This document shows positions 62,088 to 64,000 of a stretch of DNA of 64,000 bases, piece after piece. The stretch lies in assembly GCA_028287745.1 (NCBI GenBank), contig JAQBPB010000104.1:1-64000 (forward strand). Direction: 5' to 3'. A program made the translations under genes and the position numbers. Position 1 is the stretch's first letter; each line of letters starts with the position of its first letter. The notes under the pieces are model-generated. The model saw nothing but the letters and a program-made list of their open reading frames with translations, was not told where the DNA came from and ran no database searches. This DNA comes from Chloroflexota bacterium (GTDB lineage Bacteria; Chloroflexota; Chloroflexia; Chloroheliales; Chloroheliaceae).

Positions 62088-63179
62088 GTGACTCAGCTTA
62101 AAAACGCGGCTATAGCCGCGCCTGAGAAAATCCTGGTATTGCCTTTTGCCGATGGTATCGGTGATTTTGTAAATATGCAGCCTTTATTGGCCGCGATTGC
62201 CCGGCGGTTTCCTGGGGCCGATATTAGCGTTGCCGCTTCGGCCTACGCCAATTATTTGATCCCCCCATCTAACCCGGTTAAAATCGTGACGCCGACATGG
62301 TTCAATAAAGAACCCGGCCCGGTGGCGCAGACCCTGCGCCATTTTATTCCCCAATCCGTCCTGGCCCGCCTGGCTGGGCCGCTTTTCAAGCGCGAGATGG
62401 GCGGCGATATTGACCTTGTGGTCAATACAATCCTGCTCTGGGAAAAGAACATGGATTTTCCGCGTTACTGGACACCCCAGATGCCACCGCGCCCCGGTGC
62501 GGTACATACCCTGGATTGCCTGGCAAACGCGCTTGAAGAAGAACTGGGTATTGTAATTCCCCAGGAAGAACGCTATCCTTATCTGGAAGTCTTGCCGGAA
62601 GCCCGCCAGTGGGCGGACGACTACATCCTGACGCACGAGCTTAAAAAGGGCTCAATAGTTGCCCTTATTCCCGAAAGCAACATGTTAATCAAGAAGTGGC
62701 CGGTGGCCGGGTGGGCTTATCTGAACGATAAGTTACAGGAGCGCGGCTATCAGCCTATCTTCTTTGGGCCGGAAAAAAGCGAACAGCTTGAAGCGGTTGC
62801 CAGGCGGTCGCGCCACCAGGTCCACCGCGTTTCCACCACCCTGGATAAAGTTGCCGCCCTGCTGGAACAGTCCAGCCTGGCGATTGGGGTCGATACCGGC
62901 CTCTTACATATTGCCGCTTCAGTCGGGACGCATTGGTTAGGTATTTTTGGTCCGACTAACCCGGAAGTAACCGGACCCTACGACCGGCGGATTGGCCGGG
63001 GCCTGGTCGCGCCCTTCCCCAGGGGCGAAAGCTGCCGCACTTGCTGGAAAAGTTTTAAATATGAAGACGATAAGTGCCACAGCCTGGAGCTGGGCGCTTG
63101 CACCGACTTCCTGGACCGCCGGACTGTTTTGCAGGCGGCATTGGATATGCTTCCAATGCCCTTGCCACCCACTACTTAA
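62088..63179 (+). CDS. Glycosyltransferase family 9 (heptosyltransferase-like)
   Basis: This 363-residue GT-B protein resembles ADP-heptose:LPS heptosyltransferases. LPFADGIGDFVNMQPLLAAI at the N terminus is the acceptor-side glycine motif, and the donor side has IGVDTGLLHIAASVGTHWLG, ending with IFGPTNPEVTGPYD. A Cys-rich segment (GESCRTCWKSF, KCHSLELGAC) lies near residues 310-345. GT9 members outside Gram-negatives act on other surface polymers, so the donor need not be heptose. GTG is the start, and the enoyl-CoA hydratase gene begins one base after its stop codon, suggesting cotranscription. Confidence 0.87.
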   Translation: MTQLKNAAIAAPEKILVLPFADGIGDFVNMQPLLAAIARRFPGADISVAASAYANYLIPPSNPVKIVTPTWFNKEPGPVAQTLRHFIPQSVLARLAGPLFKREMGGDIDLVVNTILLWEKNMDFPRYWTPQMPPRPGAVHTLDCLANALEEELGIVIPQEERYPYLEVLPEARQWADDYILTHELKKGSIVALIPESNMLIKKWPVAGWAYLNDKLQERGYQPIFFGPEKSEQLEAVARRSRHQVHRVSTTLDKVAALLEQSSLAIGVDTGLLHIAASVGTHWLGIFGPTNPEVTGPYDRRIGRGLVAPFPRGESCRTCWKSFKYEDDKCHSLELGACTDFLDRRTVLQAALDMLPMPLPPTT

Positions 63180-63180
63180 A

Positions 63181-63975
63181 ATGAGTCAAGTTTCTGTCCT
63201 TACCGAAAGAGATACCGCCGGGATTTTAACTATTTCGTTAAATCGTCCGGCGGTTTTTAATGCCCTGAACGGGCCGATGCTCGATGAATTGCTGGCCGCT
63301 TTTGAGCAGGAAGCTGTTCAGCCGGAGGTTCGCTGCGTTATTTTAACCGGGGTTGGCCGGGGGTTTTGCGCCGGGCAAGACCTGGAAGAGCGCCGCTCTT
63401 TTATCGAAGAAAGCGGCACACCCCCTTCCCTCGGCCAGTCTTTGCGCCAGCGCTATAACCCGCTGATACTGGCAATCCGGGAACTGGATAAACCGGTAAT
63501 TGGGGCCATCAACGGGGTAGCGGCGGGGGCCGGTTGCTCGCTGGCGCTGGCCTGTGACCTGCGTGTGGCCGCCGACAATGCCACCTTTATTGAAAGTTTC
63601 GTACGGGTTGGCCTGGGCCTGGATAGCGGCAGCAGTTTTACCTTGCCCCGATTGGTCGGGATGGCCCGGGCCTTTGAACTGGCTATGCTGGGCGACCGCC
63701 TGAATGCCGCCACCGCCGAGCAATACGGCCTGGTGAACCGGGTCGTCCCGGCCCCGCGCTTGCTGGCCGAAACCCACGCGATAGCCCGCCAGTTGGCCGC
63801 CGCTCCACCGACAGCCCTGGGCCGGATTAAACGGGCCTTGAATTTTGGGCTGTCCCACGACCTGTCCGCCGCCCTTGAATACGAAGCGATGGAACAGGAA
63901 GATGCCGCCCGCCATCCAGAGTACAAAGAGGGCCTGTCGGCTTTTTTCGAAAAAAGACCGCCTAACTTCGGATAA
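63181..63975 (+). CDS. Enoyl-CoA hydratase/isomerase family protein (PaaG-like)
   Basis: This 264-residue crotonase-fold enzyme acts on 2-enoyl-CoA or ring-opened phenylacetyl-CoA-type esters. RPAVFNALNGPMLDELLAAF and GVGRGFCAGQDL supply the first oxyanion-hole residues, and INGVAAGAGCSLALACDLR the second. The AFIES-like segment (FIESFVRVGLGLDSGSSF) has Asp in a position where PaaG-type isomerases have it. The chosen ATG 63181 lies one base after the stop of the GT9 gene; an in-frame extension to 62992 overlaps GT9 and lacks family similarity. The role next to a glycosyltransferase gene is unclear. Confidence 0.88.
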   Translation: MSQVSVLTERDTAGILTISLNRPAVFNALNGPMLDELLAAFEQEAVQPEVRCVILTGVGRGFCAGQDLEERRSFIEESGTPPSLGQSLRQRYNPLILAIRELDKPVIGAINGVAAGAGCSLALACDLRVAADNATFIESFVRVGLGLDSGSSFTLPRLVGMARAFELAMLGDRLNAATAEQYGLVNRVVPAPRLLAETHAIARQLAAAPPTALGRIKRALNFGLSHDLSAALEYEAMEQEDAARHPEYKEGLSAFFEKRPPNFG

Positions 63976-64000
63976 TTTCGCCAGCCGTCCGGGCTGCCCG

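Noticed and set aside
62992-63180. In-frame extension of the enoyl-CoA hydratase gene into the GT9 gene
   Set aside because: Homology begins at MSQVSVLTERD from 63181; the extension lies wholly inside the GT9 coding region in another frame.
1-64000. CRISPR arrays, prophage or integrative elements
   Set aside because: No regularly spaced identical repeats, no integrase, transposase, capsid or relaxase motifs, and no att-like duplication around the tRNA-Arg gene were seen.

Overview
This 64 kb window is a bacterial chromosomal segment, GC-rich in genes and AT-rich between them. It most likely comes from the Chloroflexota. Supporting signs are a MalT-type ATPase fused to a BTAD activator domain, giant GT-C/PTPS-related membrane proteins, an F420-type luciferase-like oxidoreductase, (Thr/Pro)-rich lipoproteins, and a secreted CAP protein ending in a domain I associate with Chloroflexota exoproteins. 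The phylum is an inference. No transposase, integrase, phage gene or CRISPR array was seen.

Layout. 1-927: tail of an unidentified gene, then a repeat-rich spacer with a MITE-like inverted repeat. 928-7531: BTAD regulator, parA-parB, FtsJ/RlmM-like rRNA methyltransferase. 7682-16851: a long minus-strand run with a small membrane protein, aldo/keto reductase, HD phosphohydrolase and three large polytopic proteins of GT-C type. 17163-18914: a two-subunit CoA-transferase whose A subunit is broken by a -1 shift located exactly on a T_TTG_GGT heptamer. 19132-19204: tRNA-Arg(CCT). 19563-27190: glutamate dehydrogenase, hypothetical and FmdB proteins, a PurA homologue lacking the two catalytic residues, MalQ and a DUF362 protein. 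27448-34553: primary-type sigma factor, esterase, frameshifted metallo-beta-lactamase gene, zinc ribbon, two-subunit aconitase X, and a PadR locus with an Arg/Gly-repeat protein and a perfect 20+7+20 palindrome. 34615-38110: HAD phosphatase, gamma-glutamyltransferase, variant cyclase. 38314-43373: a minus-strand operon of AMP-forming CoA ligase, ketopantoate-reductase-like protein, 2-keto-4-pentenoate-hydratase-like protein and malate synthase. 43887-49279: CAP exoprotein, two lipoproteins, a REC-adenylate cyclase and a lone receiver. 49963-55180: XRE-TPR regulator, F420-type oxidoreductase and an ADP-forming acyl-CoA synthetase/GNAT fusion. 55712-60626: a sugar locus (DUF4038/GH140-like hydrolase, SorC-type regulator, GH3 beta-glucosidase). 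60866-63975: membrane-anchored beta-propeller, GT9 glycosyltransferase, enoyl-CoA hydratase.

Functional themes are cell-envelope glycosylation, carbon catabolism (glycosides, CoA thioesters, glyoxylate/malate, 2-oxo acids), housekeeping, and signalling. Well-formed intrinsic terminators separate many units. The three apparent frameshifts are all single missing bases next to short G/C runs, so sequence error must be considered alongside decay or recoding. The observations most worth follow-up are the CoA-transferase shift site, the catalytically altered PurA, the PadR/palindrome/RG-repeat locus, the malate-synthase operon and the aconitase X pair.
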